A stretch of DNA of 64,000 nucleotides, taken from positions 1,924,501 through 1,988,500 of the forward strand of contig JBANSL010000014.1 of the NCBI GenBank assembly GCA_037127255.1, in the 5' to 3' direction. Both the position numbers and the translations under genes were made by a program. The notes beneath the pieces are model-generated. The model did no database searches, was not told the DNA's origin, and saw only the letters and a program-made list of their open reading frames with translations. Positions 35,478 to 47,204 of the stretch are shown here, one piece after another (positions within the stretch are counted from its first letter, which is position 1; each line of letters opens with the position of its first letter). The DNA is from Persicaria tinctoria (taxonomy: Eukaryota; Streptophyta; Magnoliopsida; Caryophyllales; Polygonaceae).

Positions 35478-38106
35478 ATGGCGTCGACAGCGACATCTTC
35501 GCTCCCCTCGCTCCTCTTCGCCTTCACCACTGGAACCCTAGCGGCATTGATTGCTCTTCACATCGCCGATTCAATTGCCGATGCTCAAGCTCTCCGAAAG
35601 GCATGTTCTTTGTTTTTCATTTGTTGGTCAATTTGGTTTCGATTTACTGTTAGCTGCGAGATCTGTCTGCTTTTTTTCCATAAAATCCGAACTTAGCATG
35701 TTCAAATTCCATAGCAGGTTCGATTTACAGAAGGAACTCACTGTCTTATGCAAGATAAGATCTGTTCCTCTAATTAGTCGGTGTTAAAATAATTACTGAG
35801 TCACTGTGCATTTCTAGACTTCTGTTCCTCTTTGGATTTGCATAACTTCGAATTCAGTGGTAATTTAAGTGTGCAAATTGTGAGCTTCTTGTGGCTTGGG
35901 TTCACCAATTAGATAGAAGCTAACTTGTAATCGTGATCGAATGATATCAATAAAAGTATGGGGTTCAGTATGGATACTGTTGTTGCTATTCACACCCTTG
36001 AAGCAACTTATGAGTCAATTACAATGAAAATCTGTTTAGATTCTTTAAGAGGGATGATAACAAAAAATGGGATTGAGTAATGAAAATCTGTTTAGATCAT
36101 GTTCAAGGAAAAATTCAGCAGCAAACGAATAGGCATGTGAAATTCAGCAGCAAATCTTTGATGTTCGCACTTGAATAATCATTTATTTTGTATTCATTTA
36201 GAGCTTCACTTGTAATTTTATTTATCTTATATAAGTAATTGCAACAGCAAACGAATAGGCATGTGAAATTCGTTTGGTTTTATGAGAATATACGGGCATG
36301 TGAAATTCATGTGTAGTTTGGTTTACTGTCATGTCCGTATTGCCATCCGTCATGTATAAAGATATACGCGTCATGTTAATATATGGGCATGTGAAATTCA
36401 TGTACTGAAACTGGGTTCTTGCTTTAGCCACCAAAGAAATGTTGCAGCAATGTTGCAGCATATAATGTCTACAAGGAGGCTCTTGCTTTAGCCACCAGTA
36501 AATCCTCTGTTGATTGATTCCATGCCCAACTTTAGGGGACATTTTGGAAGCTTAATTTTTCTGGTGAATTTAGCTTATCTGATAATTTGAATTTTTAAAT
36601 GAAATAGTGGGGAATCTAATCTTCCTTGTAATCTGAAATAGTTCAGCTCTTCTGGGACATATGCTATTTTTTTCTTATTGGTTTCATATTATGCTATTGT
36701 ACTTGTCATCTTCACCTATATGGGCATGTGAAATTCATGTACTGAAACTGGGTTCTTGCTTTAGCCACCAAAGAAATGTTGCAGCAATGTTGCAGCATAT
36801 AATGTCTACAAGGAGGCTCTTGCTTTAGCCACCAGTAAATCCTCTGTTGATTGATTCCATGCCCAACTTTAGGGGACATTTTGGAAGCTTAATTTTTCTG
36901 GTGAATTTAGCTTATCTGATAATTTGAATTTTTAAATGAAATAGTGGGGAATCTAATCTTCCTTGTAATCTGAAATAGTTCAGCTCTTCTGGGACATATG
37001 CTATTTTTTTCTTATTGGTTTCATATTATGCTATTGTACTTGTCATCTTCACCTATATGGGCATGTGAAATTCATGTACTGAAACTGGGTTCTTGCTTTA
37101 GCCACCAAAGAAATGTTGCAGCAATGTTGCAGCATATAATGTCTACAAGGAGGCTCTTGCTTTAGCCACCAGTAAATCCTCTGTTGATTGATTCCATGCC
37201 CAACTTTAGGGGACATTTTGGAAGCTTAATTTTTCTGGTGAATTTAGCTTATCTGATAATTTGAATTTTTAAATGAAATAGTGGGGAATCTAATCTTCCT
37301 TGTAATCTGAAATAGTTCAGCTCTTCTGGGACATATGCTATTTTTTTCTTATTGGTTTCATATTATGCTATTGTACTTGTCATCTTCACCTAAATTGAAA
37401 ATCCTCATTCATCATCATTTTACCATTAGAAAATGCTTGCAGTAATCTGAAAACATGTATTGAATCTTTCCATCTATTCCTGAAGTTTCTGGCACCTATT
37501 AACAGATGACATTTTTAACAGTACCTTGTGCAGAGTTTTCAATCAGCTGAGGAATTGTTTGGATATCAAAGCTATGTATGTGCTAAACCCCATCTAATTG
37601 CTGAAGATATCATTTAATGAAAGAAATTAGTGCATATATTTCATCATTTTGACTGTTTTATGTGCTGTTAAGGTCTACATTTGGAAATAGCTATGCATAT
37701 TTGAAGGAAGAGAATTGTTGCGACCAATTACCCAGTAAGTATAAATCCTTTTGGAGTAGAATCACTTTTTAATAGTTTTATTTGTTTATCCTAATTTTTA
37801 TTCTGCTTGCTTCTCCTGGTTGGCTTAGCCGAAGACAAAGTAAGCCGAAGGTCACTTGCAGAGACGAGTAATCTTCTTGCAGCACCAGCTCCAGCAAAAA
37901 ACATAGAACCTTCAACGGATGATGATATAGTTGTCTTGAGCAGTGGTTCCTTTTCAGCTACAGAGATGAATCCAAGTCCTAATGTTGAAGGATCTCCATC
38001 TAACCAATCGCCTTCTTCTCGCCAACAGTCTCAAGATGATAGTTCTTATTTTCTAGTTTACATCATTTTAGGCTTGGTGTTATTTTCTAGGTTATTCTCA
38101 TTTTAG
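35478..38106 (+). CDS. Unrecognised plant gene with hydrophobic N- and C-terminal segments (model incomplete)
   Basis: First exon at 35478 encodes MASTATSSLPSLLFAFTTGT and a hydrophobic stretch running to about residue 30, ending near ADAQALRK (35600). Three downstream exons splice cleanly with each other: 37534-37575, 37673-37734, 37829-38106. They give LRNCLDIKAM-STFGNSYAYLKEENCCDQLP-TEDKVSRRSLAE, a Ser/Pro-rich low-complexity region and a C-terminal hydrophobic anchor (YFLVYIILGLVLFSRLFSF) before the stop. The junction between exon 1 and 37534 is unresolved: phases do not match directly, so at least one exon in 35.6-37.5 kb is missing, and that interval contains the 337-bp triplication. 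I do not recognise the family. The architecture suggests a small membrane-associated protein, but the function is unknown. Confidence 0.4.
36380..37390. repeat. Three perfect tandem copies of a 337-bp unit
   Basis: Copies at 36380-36716, 36717-37053 and 37054-37390 appear identical at every base I compared. The unit begins TATATGGGCATGTGAAATTC and ends TTGTCATCTTCACC. Each copy contains an internal duplication of TCTTGCTTTAGCCACCA and a TGTTGCAGCAATGTTGCAGC palindrome-like patch. Shorter relatives of the leading GGCATGTGAAATTC word occur upstream at about 36132, 36258 and 36293. It lies inside the presumed intron of the gene at 35478. Zero divergence means a very recent expansion, or an assembly artefact. 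Confidence 0.9.
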
Positions 38107-38329
38107 CTTTTAATGAGATTATGTTATGGTCGAACATGAATGCTTGAGTACAATCATTATTTGAGAATAGACACTAGTGATTGGCTTTATTTCAACTTTC
38201 AACTCTGCAATATTGATCTACTTTGTGATGTTAATAAATCCTAATGATTTAACTCATATGTTTGTCTTAGGCTACAAATAGTGTTCATTTAAAAAAGATA
38301 TTGATGGTGAAAAGCTTGTCTTAATAAAA

Positions 38330-38725
38330 ATAACATGACAGGTTATACTATTTAACATGACAGGTAATACGAATAACATGACAGGTAATGCGAATCGATC
38401 ATCTTCTCCTTAATGAAAGAAAATAACATGACATGTAATGCTATTAACATAACAGTTTATACCCTTTAACATGACAAGTAATGCGAATCGATCCTCTTCT
38501 CCTTAATGAAAGAAAATAACGTGACATGTAATGCTATTAACATGACAGTTTATACCCTTTAACATGACAGGTAATGCGAATTGATCCTCTTCTCCTTAAC
38601 GAAAGAACATAACATGACATGTAATGCTATTAACATGACAGTTCATACCCTTTAACATGACAGTTTATACCCTTTAACATGACAGGTGATGCTATTAACA
38701 TGACAGTTTATACCCTTTAATCACC
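38330..38725. repeat. Minisatellite, 93-bp unit, AACATGACAGG motif
   Basis: A tandem array with period 93 bp: GCGAATCGATC-type landmarks begin at 38390, 38483 and 38576. Each unit contains CTTCTCCTTAA.GAAAGAA and several AACATGACAG words. Copies differ by a few substitutions. Further AACATGACAGG words occur at 38985-39035, and inverted forms (AACATGTCA) at 39188-39250, so the motif spread beyond the array. Confidence 0.8.
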
Positions 38726-41640
38726 TGAAATCGCGGTGTCTTTCGTTACCTTTCACTGTAAATAAATCTAGTTCATGAAAAGTCCTATTAATCTTTGGTT
38801 TGTTCATCACTGTTTGCAGGGTTAGATGACACTCAAAAGTCCTAAAGATCAAGGCATCACGGGCACAAATCAGTCTTAAATTTTGTTTTATGTTATTAAT
38901 ATAAGATGAATGCCTAAAACAAGAACACTACCATGTCTTACAACACTTTGTTTTATGTAAGAAAATAAAGTTCTGAAAGAAAATAACATGACAGGTAATG
39001 CTATTAACATGACAGGTTATACTCTTTAACATAACAGGTAATGTGAGTTTAGGTATGAGGATAAGTATGAAAAATAGCCAATTTAGTTTAAGATTTGGTA
39101 GTGCATTCAGAATATTCAAAGTTTCCTTTAACACGTCACTTATGTTACTTGAATTCATCCTAAGATGTACAAGCCATAAACTGCTATTAACATGTCATTC
39201 AACCCGTAATTTTCCATTTCTACATGACAGCAACACGTTTCAACATGTCACCTGTTTATTCAGACATAACATACAACAATTAAAACCAGCAAATAGCATA
39301 ATATTTTTCTTTCATCAAATGCCTTGTATTTCTACTCCAATTCACAAGTACATATACATAAATCAAAACGAGGTCCATACTTGAAATCAAATGTTTATAA
39401 TTACATAGATAAACTACATGCTTCAAGTTCTTGAGATTTCGTTCAATTTGAAGTCCTAGTACCACCCAAGCTCCATTCATCCAATTCAGCTTGGGCAGAA
39501 GCCTTGCTTTTTGTTGCTCGTCTGAATGCTTTTGCAACAGAAATTCAAAATAAGAGATTAGGGTCAATAAAATGATCAAAGAAAACACATAATAAGAGAA
39601 ACAACATAGATATAAATTTATTATTATTTTCTAACATGAAACATACTTTGGTTCCCCGGGATTTTATAATCCAAATCTAAGTAATCAATGCTTGTGAGTT
39701 ACTATGTCGATTCCATTCCTGAATTTTTAGTCTATGAGAATCCCACTTCTAAAGCCACAATCATATTGAAGATTGGAAATTGAAAATAAGCAAGGAGATG
39801 ATGCCTAGTAAAATCTGCCACCAAGCTTTTTCTCCTGTCTTGTAATCATTTGGCTGAAGCTCCAGACCAATATCTGGCACCCAACTTGCAGCATAAAGAT
39901 GTGAGGCCTCCATTAAACCTAAGCAATTGTCATAACAAATTCATCACTATTGGTGCTGAAGACAAGATAGTCGAATGGAATGAGACATGTCAGGTGATCA
40001 AATTAATGGAGATATTTTATGCAACTAAGGAAAATAATAAAAACCTTCATCGGCTCTTCAAGAAGCCTAGGTGCAAGTTGAAGCATGCGTCTCAAATCAG
40101 CCTGCAGAACTTGAAAGAGAGTTTCCAAGCTGTTGAGGTGCTCCTTACTTTTTCCTCATCTACAATGTCCATAGAAATCAACAAATTTAAGGCGTCGAGC
40201 ACTCAACAGATTCCTACTGACTTAGTTTCAACCAAACCAGAATGAGTTTGCACTTTTGACGAATTAGGAATTGACAACATTACCTCTAGCATATCAGGCA
40301 TTCAGTGTAAGTATACACTAAATTAAAGCACATATGAGTTAGGAATATTATCAAAATTCAATATAATAAGATACTAACAGAAGTCCTCACAAAATCAAGA
40401 ACATAAATATATAAAAGACCCAGCTCAGTCAATGTAAAGATTAACTGTCCATCCTATGTTTTCCTACTGGACACCATCCGATTGTCTACTGGACACGTTT
40501 GTCCCTGAGATCTAAGAACTTCACTTGAGTAGGACAATCATAACAGACATTCACATACAAATTAAAACAACAAGGTTGAGCATATGTCTTAAACTAGATG
40601 AGCATATGTCTTGAATTACTTGAACTTATCAATCATTATTCACTTGATATGTCTTAAACAACAAGGTTGAGAGAAATCACTTTACCTACTTATCAGCTAG
40701 TGTAATCAGCTTAAATAATGAAGTTTGGGAATCAAAATTCAGCAAGTTCCAACTAATCATCCAAAGCAAATAGATAACAAATGAACAACAAATAGATAAC
40801 AACTGAACAACGAATTGATTAAGCAAATCAACAGCAAATAGATAACAAATGAATCAGTAATCCAACTCTCCATAAAGCTCATCTGGACTAAGTCTTATAG
40901 CGATTCTGCGAACCCTAGTCATTGAAGAGGTGAAGAGAAGTACGAACCTGAGAGCCTAATTGATCGACGACAGCAAATTTGTACAGAAGCGGGCCTCTGA
41001 ACGACAGCGGTCAAGGTGGAACCCGGAGGAATTGGGGAAGGGTGTGGCCTCCCTATCCGCCGCCCCCGACCCCCTTCCCGGCCTCCCTCCTCTCGACCTC
41101 CCTTTCCTCTCTGTTCGTTATCAGAGGTCAATGGAGGGGCGGAGCCATCCCCTTCCTTCAAATCAGAACCCTAGCCGCCGCCCCCGACCCCCTTCCCGGC
41201 CTCTAGCTCCGATGACAGGCCGGAATCGGAATCGGAATTGAAGAGAGAGGGCAGAAATCGGGATTGACGGATTCCTTCACCTGAATCTTCATCGTCGTCA
41301 AAATCGAACGAGGCTTTCTCTTCTGTCGAGCATCTCGAGGAGGAGCGAAGGGGTTTTTCGGTGGAAGCCAACAGACAACCTTCACTGACTCTCTTTGTCT
41401 TCTCCGACCTCTCCCTCAACCACAACAACCCCTCCGGCCTCCCTCTTCCCGGCCTCCCTTTCCTCTCTGTTCATTTTGTTTTAACCGGTTAGCGAGTTTT
41501 GTTTTAACCGGCTAGCCTGCAATTTTTTGTAGAGGGTGGGTTAACCTCTGTAAATATATTCGGATAGTGGGTTATGTGTGCAAATCAAACCCGGGCAAAG
41601 GTTATTTACTTTGAATCCCTCTTTATTGAAATGAAATTTT
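38726..41640. other. Intergenic; no supported gene, GC-rich block at 40.95-41.46 kb
   Basis: 38.7-40.9 kb is AT-rich. Possible exon-like patches on the minus strand (for example 40045-40129 and 39765-39885) do not splice in frame and are treated as unproven. 40950-41460 is GC-rich with a repeated segment CGCCGCCCCCGACCCCCTTCCC (about 41058 and 41176) and two copies of CCTCCCTTTCCTCTCTGTTC. Part of it is inverted relative to 35330-35390 (AAGGGGATGGCTCCG). 41480-41525 repeats TTTTGTTTTAACCGG.TAGC twice. Confidence 0.45.
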
Positions 41641-43072
41641 TTTTTTTTTAACAAATGAGAGGGAAAATGAAATTTTAATGGGCAACAGCCAACACAACAA
41701 GTTGATATTTCATCAAAAAAAGAATAGGGCAACGTCGCAAGCTCTCGGCTCTCGCAATGTCGCGCCAGTGACCGGTCGTCGCCCGTCACTGCCGTCTGCC
41801 CGTCTGGGTACCTCCGGCCAGCACCAGTCACCTTCGGCCCGTCGCCCATCCTCCCTCCTTCGATTCAGGGCAACAGGTGCTTGCAGGAGTCGCAGCCTCG
41901 CAGGTCCTCTCGAAATCGCCTCCGAACTGAATCGTTGCTGCTCGGCGTTCTCGCAGGTCGTCGGCCCGTCGACCGTCCTCCCGCCTTCCATTTCTGTGCG
42001 CAGGTCCCCTTCGCAGGTCGTCGGCCAGTCGCAGGTCCCCTTCTTCTTCTTCACGGCTCCCCTCTTTTTTTTTTTTTTTTTTTTTTTTGTCTCGGTTCCA
42101 TCTTTTTATTACTGATTTGCAAATTAAAGCTTGCCTGTTGAGTGTTGAGATTGATTACTGCACTTCTCGACTCCTTGTGACAATTGAGATTGATTATCAT
42201 AATTTTAACTTGCCTGTTGAAATTTAGGGTTTGTGGGATCAAAATTTTGCAATTCCAGTAACGAATTACTGCACTTCTCGACTCCATCTTCTACCGATTT
42301 GCAAATTAAAGCTTCACGGTCGTTGGCCCGTCATGTTTGTTGTTTTGTGTAATTACTGCCTCTTTGAAATTCCAGTAACGAAGATTAAGTTCAATTTGAC
42401 CTCGTTTTCTTCTGAATGCTGAATCTTTATATGCTCTCTTTCCCTCTTTTGCTGTTGCAGAAAGTGTTGTATATTGTATATTCTTTTTCTGGAGATTCTC
42501 CACATGTCATCTTTCTTACCGAAGCAACTACAGAGATAAATCTTATGTCTATGCTGAGGATTAGTATACTTGCTCAGCCTTGCTTGCAACCTTTCTTTGT
42601 GTTATTTGCTCGCGGATTTAGGTTGCGCTGCTCTGCTGCTTTCTTTTGTTGCGGGGTGTTGTTGGTTTGAAGAAGGATATTTTGCTGGGATATTGGTGGT
42701 TGTTGGAAGGATATGTTGTTGGATTGCACGCTATATCATCTGCAGCGATTAATGAATTTTAGCATTTCTGACTCGTAGTATGTATCGATGTTTTGATGTA
42801 TGAAAGTTGGACTTACTTGGCTCGTTGACTTATTTGCTTATCTATTGATTTTACTTGGGTTCTTATTCATATGATAACATTAATAAAAATAATTGGTGTT
42901 TTATATGTTAAAAGTATAATCATAAACTCGTGTTAAAATATTTTTTTTTTTAACATTCAAGCATTAAAATATTGATGTTAAATAACCATTTCAAGTCGGG
43001 TCGGGTTGAGAGTCAGGTTGGGTTTGGGTCGGGTCGGGTTTATTTGTGTTCGGGTCTGTTTCGAGTCGGGTC
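41641..43072. repeat. Intergenic with homopolymer runs and local duplications
   Basis: No supported gene. 41750-42060 is GC-rich with three CGCAGGTCGTCGGCC-like words, then a 24-26 bp T-run at about 42066-42090. 42110-42385 contains two sets of matching blocks (GATTTGCAAATTAAAGCTT, TTACTGCACTTCTCGACTCC, AATTCCAGTAACGAA), an internal duplication. From about 42994 a GTCGGGTCGGGTT-rich tract begins. It resumes after 43460 and runs to about 43563, so it is the host element into which the next MITE jumped. Confidence 0.55.
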
Positions 43073-43452
43073 TAGGGGTGTTATTCGAGCCGAACGAGTC
43101 GAGCCTGGTATGTTCAAGCTTATTCGTTTTTTATACGAGCTCGAGCTCGAGCCGAGCCTAATTTTTAAACGAGTTATTTATTTTGTTCAAGCTCGGTTTG
43201 TTTAAGAAATGAACGAGCTCGACTCGAGCTTTTTTCGAGCTTTAAGTAGTTATACTTGGTTATAACATGTTAAGTTAAAGGAAATTTTAGAAATTCCATA
43301 TAATTCGAGCTATTCGAGCTTTATTTGAACGAGCCGAGCTTTCAAACGAGCTTAAAATTTTGTTCAAGCTCGGGTTGTTTAAATAAGTGAACGAGCTCGA
43401 GTCGAGTTTTTTCGAGCCGATCCCGAGCTGTTCAATTCATGTAACACCCCTA
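43073..43452. mobile_element. hAT-like MITE, GAGCTCG family, copy 3, inserted in a CGGGTC element
   Basis: A 380-bp element beginning TAGGGGTGTTATTCGAGCC and ending ATGTAACACCCCTA, so the 11-bp termini TAGGGGTGTTA are perfectly inverted. A perfect 8-bp duplication GTCGGGTC flanks it (43065-43072, 43453-43460) and is itself part of the surrounding CGGGTC-rich repeat. This is the best preserved copy of the family in the window. No coding capacity. Confidence 0.92.
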
Positions 43453-43789
43453 GTCGGGTCAGGCTCGATCTCGGGTTCGGGTTACAGATGACTCCAGATT
43501 TTCGGGTTTCGGTCGGGTTCGGGTTCGGGTGAGTCGGGTCGGGTCAGATTTTGCCAGCTCTACAACGGGTGGTGATTTATTAACAAAAGTCATTTAATGT
43601 GTGATTTTCTGTAAATTTTTATTTAACCGGTGGTTAAGTGTAAAAATCTAGAGAGTATATTTAACGGATGATTTTCTGAAAATTTCCCTTTTTACTATGC
43701 AGCCCAAAACGTAGTAGTGAAATTTGGGGCCCAAACCTTCTATTGAGTATCTGGTGGCCGGAAAGAGGGACTCTTCACGCTCTTCATCC

Positions 43790-46541
43790 ATGGCGATGCG
43801 CCTTTTCGCACCCTCCGTTCTCCCAGTCACTTGCAAGGTTGACCTCCCAACCAACTCCTCTCACTCCGTCGACGCCTCCTTCATCCGACGGGCTGCCGAA
43901 TTGGCCGACAAATCCGCCGGATTCACCTCCCCTCACCCTAATTTTGGATGTGTTATTGTTTCCCCCGCCGGCGCCGGGAGAAAGGTTGTAGGTGAAGGTT
44001 ATCTCTACGCGCAAGGGACCAAGTCGGCGGAGATTCAGGCCGTGGAGGCCGCTGGAGATTGGTGCCGGAACTCTACCGCTTACCTTAACTTGGAGCCTGG
44101 CGATTGCCATGGCGACTACACTTCTGTCTCGTCTCTTATCAAGGTCTTTCTCATTTATCATCGTATCAGTGTATTCATTTCGGTTTTTAGGAGTCTTGAT
44201 TTCTTGATTGCCGGGAAATCAGGCAGGAATTGGCAGGGCGGTGATCGGAATCAGGCATCCCTTACAACACTTACGCGGCGGTGCAATACGGTCTTTGAGA
44301 AACGCAGGAGTTGAAGTTGATGTGTTGGGAGAGGATCTGCAAAGCAAAGTTATTGAGGTATTATAATTCAAATTTATCCTATTCCGCGTTTGATTTCTCT
44401 ATCACTTGCTAATCTGTAAGATAAATCTACGTCTGAAACTTCAGGCTTGTTTTCATTTCAAATTCAAATTTTAAGCTCTTTAGGTTAATTTCATGTTCAC
44501 CATCTGTTGCTCATTTGCATTCTATAGAGCAGGAAGCATTGAAATCTTGCCATCTAGTGAATGCTCATTTGCTCTATAGAGCTGCTTATCGAGTTCCGTT
44601 CTCTATTCTCAAGTATGCAATGACTCTTGATGGTGAGAAATTTGCCTCCTGAGTTCCTTATTCATTCTTAATTGCTGTTGAATTTCTTACATTGTTGTGA
44701 TCTTTGGAGTGATTCGAAGTTTTTGTCAATATACTCCCTGATTGTGCTATCTGTGTGCTCAGGCAAGATAGCTGCAAGCAGTGGTCATGCATCTTGGATC
44801 AGTAGTAAATTATCTAGGAGTCGAGTTCTTGCACTGCGGGGTAGATGTGATGCTGTTATTGTTGGAGGCAATACCGTTCGGAGGGATAGTATGAACCTTA
44901 CTTTTTTGGTTTCAACTGATCTGATTGTTTTATATATGACTTCCATGTATGTGCAATGTGGAATCATATTTTCCGCCTTTCCTGATGTGTATATTGATTT
45001 AGATCCTCGACTGACTACAAGAAATGGTGGCGGACACGTGCCTGTAAGGATTGTGATGTCACAATCGCTCGATCTTCCTGAGGTGGCTAACCTATGGGAC
45101 GTTTCTGAAGTGCCCACCATAGTTGCAACACAACGTGGTGCTAGAAGAAAGTTTCAGAAATTCCTTGCCTCCAAAGGAGTTGAAGTGGTGGAATTTGATA
45201 TCTTAAATCCGCGCGATGTTATGGAATACTTTCATGACCGTGGCTATCTTTCGGTATTGTGGGAGTGTGGAGGCGCTTTGGCTGCAGCAGCTATTTCTGA
45301 TGGGGTGATACACAAGGTAACATTGTAACAGTTGATGTTCTTTTGTTAGATTTCTGAACGGCTTTGGATGCTGCATTCTTTTCTGCTGCTGTGTTTATCT
45401 GGAAATCATAACTTTAACTGGTCATCCCAGATTCATAAACTGTTCCAATTTTGTCAAACTGTTTTTGCACTGTCGATTAAATTATGTTCCTTGCATAACT
45501 TGGCTTTCTTGATGAAGGTACATGCATTTGTTGCTCCCAAGATTATTGGCGGAAAGAACGCACCCACCCCAGTTGGTGAGCTCGGAATGGTTGAGATGAC
45601 GCAGGCCTTAGATCTGATTGATGTTTCTTATGAGCAGGTTCGGTGGTTGTGCCTATGAACAATTTTTCGGTATTTTTTTTGTTAAAACAGAAGCAGTTTT
45701 TCAATTGCTGCCTAATTTTTCCATACAACAGGTTGGGCCTGACATGCTCATAAGCGGATTTCTCGAGCCAATCCCCGACTTAGGACCCACCATTCCAGCT
45801 GTTGATGAAACATGTAAAATTGATCCTACAATTACACCGTCTGATGCAAGCATTATCTTCTTCTATAAAACATGGGATCCTTATGGCGCTTTCTCAAACT
45901 TCTCGCCTCATCCGGTTCAGATGCCCGATGAAAACGGCAACTACTTAACCTGGTCCAGCGTAGAGCATTATTATCAGGTTGTTTGCTCTCAAACACAGAC
46001 AATCTCAGTCTCTTTATTGTGCATAGATTCATATCTTATACATCCATTTCCGTTATAGGCACATAAGTTTGTCGGTGTAGAAGATCCTGCAGCGGAAGAT
46101 TGCATTGACAAAATAAGATCCGCTAAAAGTCCTGAAGAAGCAGCAAGAATGGGGAGGACAATGCAAAGGCTGCAGCCTCACCTGGTATCCAATCTATTCT
46201 TTTCAGCATGCTTCCATGTAAAAAAACGCACAATATCCATTTCAGTCTCACCATGTTCTTTTCGTAATAAGGTACGATCTGACTGGGACAGTATCAAGAT
46301 CGAAGTCATGTACAGGGCCTTGAAATGCAAGTTCGCAATATACCCTCATTTGAACTCAATCCTTCTCTCGACTAAGGGCTCCGTCCTGGTAGAAGCCTCA
46401 CCTCACGATCTCTTCTGGGGTGGAGGCTGTGAAGGGGAAGGCATGAATTATCTCGGCAGGCTGCTGATGCAGTTGAGAGCTGAGTTCCTGGGCGAATCGG
46501 AATCGCCCACATCAAGTGAGACTCCTAGCCTGACTTTATAG
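43790..46541 (+). CDS. PYRR: Riboflavin biosynthesis protein PYRR (pyrimidine reductase), plastid, with C-terminal YbiA-like N-glycosidase domain
   Basis: Nine exons: 43790-44143, 44223-44357, 44533-44632, 44763-44888, 45003-45316, 45518-45637, 45732-45977, 46059-46184, 46272-46541; 596 aa. N-terminal transit-like leader (about 1-25), then a RibD-type deaminase fold in which the zinc-binding HAE is replaced by SAEIQ and the PCxxxGxTPPC-type loop by EPGDCHGDYTSVSS, so deamination is not expected. Next is the reductase domain (SILKYAMTLDGKIAASSGHASWIS, VGGNTVRRDNPRLTTR, LWECGGALAAAAI). From about residue 420 a YbiA/COG3236 domain follows (FYKTWDPYGAFSNFSPHPV, WSSVEHYYQAHKF, NSILLSTKGSVLVEASPHD, WGGGCEGEGMNYLGRLLM). 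In plants PYRR performs the NADPH-dependent reduction after PYRD, and the fused domain hydrolyses damaged early intermediates. A GGGGCCCAAAC word lies 64 bp upstream of the ATG. Intact. Confidence 0.95.
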
Positions 46542-47204
46542 AACTTTGCTCTAAATTTTTGGCTTCTTATTTATGGGCAGGTGTATTGAGAAAACCTATG
46601 ATTTCTTGGTGCTCTTCGTTGTCCTTTCGACCATTACGGTTCATAGACTGATGCCTCGATTAATCTGTTGCACAAGAACTTGTGACATAGTGTCAGCTAA
46701 GGGCTTTCAGTACCGATTATTACTTGTTTTTTTGAGATGATTCGACCCGAAACGTTTGCTTGGGTATGGGAGGGTTTGTGTTTGTAGTGTTGTTTTTACC
46801 AATTCATTTGCTTTCAAGGTATGGACAAGGAACACAGATGCACGAGAGTTATAGAGGAAAGTTTTAGGGTTGTTTTTAGGAGCGAAATCGAACTGGGCAT
46901 GGTGGGTTGGACCGGTCCAGCTTATCGACTTAATTTACATAAACCAACCTTCAATGACTGCATTCTTGATTGCATTATGAATTGCTAATCGATTTCAAAC
47001 CTATGATTTGCTTAAGTGGATGACCTTCATGTTGGAAATTTGGAATTGGAATGAGAATAAAAAATCGGAATGCAATCAAAATTTGAAACAAGTCATTCTT
47101 TTATTGGATTTTTTTTTTTATCTACAACGTCTATTGCGGATAGATCTCCGCTAAATATGTGCTATATAGAATTCTCGTTATAATATTACTGAAATCTAGA
47201 ATAA
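46542..47204. other. 3' flank of PYRR, nothing else recognised
   Basis: Likely 3' UTR followed by AT-rich sequence without a coding pattern. The last three bases (TAA) are the left target duplication of the next element. Confidence 0.4.

Noticed and set aside
39424..40129. Minus-strand exon-like patches (for example a helical segment with LRRMLQLAPRLLEEPMK at 40045-40129, and PNDYKTGEKAWWQ near 39.8 kb)
   Set aside because: They read like protein, but the obvious splice sites join them out of frame and no start, stop or family can be assigned. Possibly a pseudogene; protein search needed.
39850..40245. 131-aa open frame on the plus strand
   Set aside because: No recognised motif, no supporting exon structure, AT-rich context and composition typical of chance.
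41678..42115. 145-aa open frame running into a long T-run
   Set aside because: Low-complexity Arg/Ser/Pro translation of repeated CGCAGGTCGTCGG words; overlapping frames on both strands are equally open.
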